From positions 3,162,001 through 3,226,000 of the forward strand of contig NZ_CP101824.1 of assembly GCF_024498195.1 (NCBI RefSeq): a DNA stretch of 64,000 nucleotides. The letters run 5' to 3'. Source of the DNA: Halovivax cerinus. GTDB lineage: Archaea > Halobacteriota > Halobacteria > Halobacteriales > Natrialbaceae. Position 1 is the first letter of the stretch. Each line of letters starts with the position of its first letter. The translations under genes and the position numbers were made by a program. This document shows positions 63,670-64,000 of this stretch, piece after piece. The notes under the pieces were generated by a model. The model was not told the origin of the DNA, did not search any database, and saw nothing but the letters and a program-made list of their open reading frames with translations.

Positions 63670-64000
63670 ATGGCTATTGACGAGGGCGACCACGCCGGCG
63701 GGGGGGAATTTTCTGATGGGACGCCGTCAGATTCGACGCCGGGTGGTGACGAAACGAGTGGGCCCACGAGCGGAGCCGATGTCCGTGTCGGCCGGTACAC
63801 CTGGAAGGAGTTCATGGCCGAGCACGGCCACGAAGACGAAGTGAAGGCGCTCTATCCCGATGATCGCGAGGTGAGCGGCCGACTCGGGCTCGACGCGGAC
63901 AAGACGGCCGCTACGCCAAGTGGCGACGATTGGCAGGGCGTCGACTTCGATCCGGAATCGTACCTGGGCTTTCACCCTGATGAGCTCGACGAACGAATCA
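63670..64000 (+). CDS. Probable type II/IV secretion (pilus) ATPase, N-terminal part
   Basis: Open from the ATG at 63670 to the window end: 110 residues, the start of a longer protein. A Gly/Ser/Asp-rich leader of about 40 residues is followed by VRVGRYTWKEFMAEHGHEDEVKALYP and, near the end, FDPESYLGFHPDELDERI. The YTWKEF...LYP...DPxxYLGFxPDEL pattern matches my memory of N-terminal domains of haloarchaeal GspE/PilB-type ATPases. The P-loop is beyond the window, so this call is tentative. Confidence 0.45.
   Translation, partial: MAIDEGDHAGGGEFSDGTPSDSTPGGDETSGPTSGADVRVGRYTWKEFMAEHGHEDEVKALYPDDREVSGRLGLDADKTAATPSGDDWQGVDFDPESYLGFHPDELDERI

Overview
The window is haloarchaeal chromosome (class Halobacteria). 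The sequence is GC-rich and most proteins are strongly acidic. Genes carry TATA boxes about 25-30 nt before start codons, often with no room for a leader. Archaeal and haloarchaeal markers include Rpo11, Dph2, an MK-8-type men cluster, ba3-type terminal oxidase, HalX response regulator, salactin, Tat lipoproteins and fused ADP-forming acetyl-CoA synthetase. Nothing in the window identifies the species.

Layout. 1-1395: end of a BtuC-like permease and BtuD of a corrinoid/Fe-siderophore importer. 1396-4684: gene-poor, relatively AT-rich stretch holding only an RHH-like regulator plus tyrosine recombinase operon. 4685-8447 (minus): acidic coiled-coil protein, UlaG-like metallohydrolase and dph2. 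8723-10777: four-helix membrane protein and the actin homologue salactin. 11010-14366: zinc ribbon, small unknown, METTL5-type methyltransferase and rhomboid protease. 14530-19006: rpo11, hisF, two overlapping Tat lipoproteins and small conserved proteins. 19284-29151: sulfite-oxidase-fold protein and the menaquinone genes menF-menD, menB, menA-menC-menE, with an inverted J-domain gene in the middle. 29334-36446: HalX regulator, fused hydroxyacyl-CoA dehydrogenase/enoyl-CoA hydratase divergent from an acyl-CoA dehydrogenase, dicarboxylate symporter and AlkA-type glycosylase. 36543-39889: ADP-forming acetyl-CoA synthetase overlapping a DRTGG/BioD-like protein. 39935-47220: flavin-binding-fold protein, Ca-type P-ATPase, UbiB-family kinase, TbADH-like alcohol dehydrogenase and GAPDH. 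47606-51843: ba3 oxidase operon, DUF211 and a VIT1/CCC1 transporter. 51941-57371: RimK-like ligase, flippase, GNAT acetyltransferase and AstE/aspartoacylase-like hydrolase. 57533-61069: sdhCDBA. 61290-63012: XapX protein, HD hydrolase and TatA. 63027-end: tRNA-Arg(CCU), tandem 129-bp repeats carrying its 3' end, and the start of a probable secretion/pilus ATPase.

Functionally the window is rich in respiration (menaquinone synthesis, complex II, terminal oxidase) and acyl/acetate metabolism (ACD, acyl-CoA dehydrogenase, HADH/ECH). The Tat translocase subunit fits the Tat lipoproteins.

The most unusual signals are in the DNA between genes. Four short tandem arrays have unit lengths of 22, 33, 33-34 and 22 bp. 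Two of them (dph2 and the GNAT gene) begin inside the stop-codon end of the gene. There are also tRNA-end repeats of 129 bp, two promoter-proximal 7-6-7 palindromes, a long polypurine tract and a triple-hairpin cluster. The best candidate for an under-described protein system is the salactin plus membrane partner pair.
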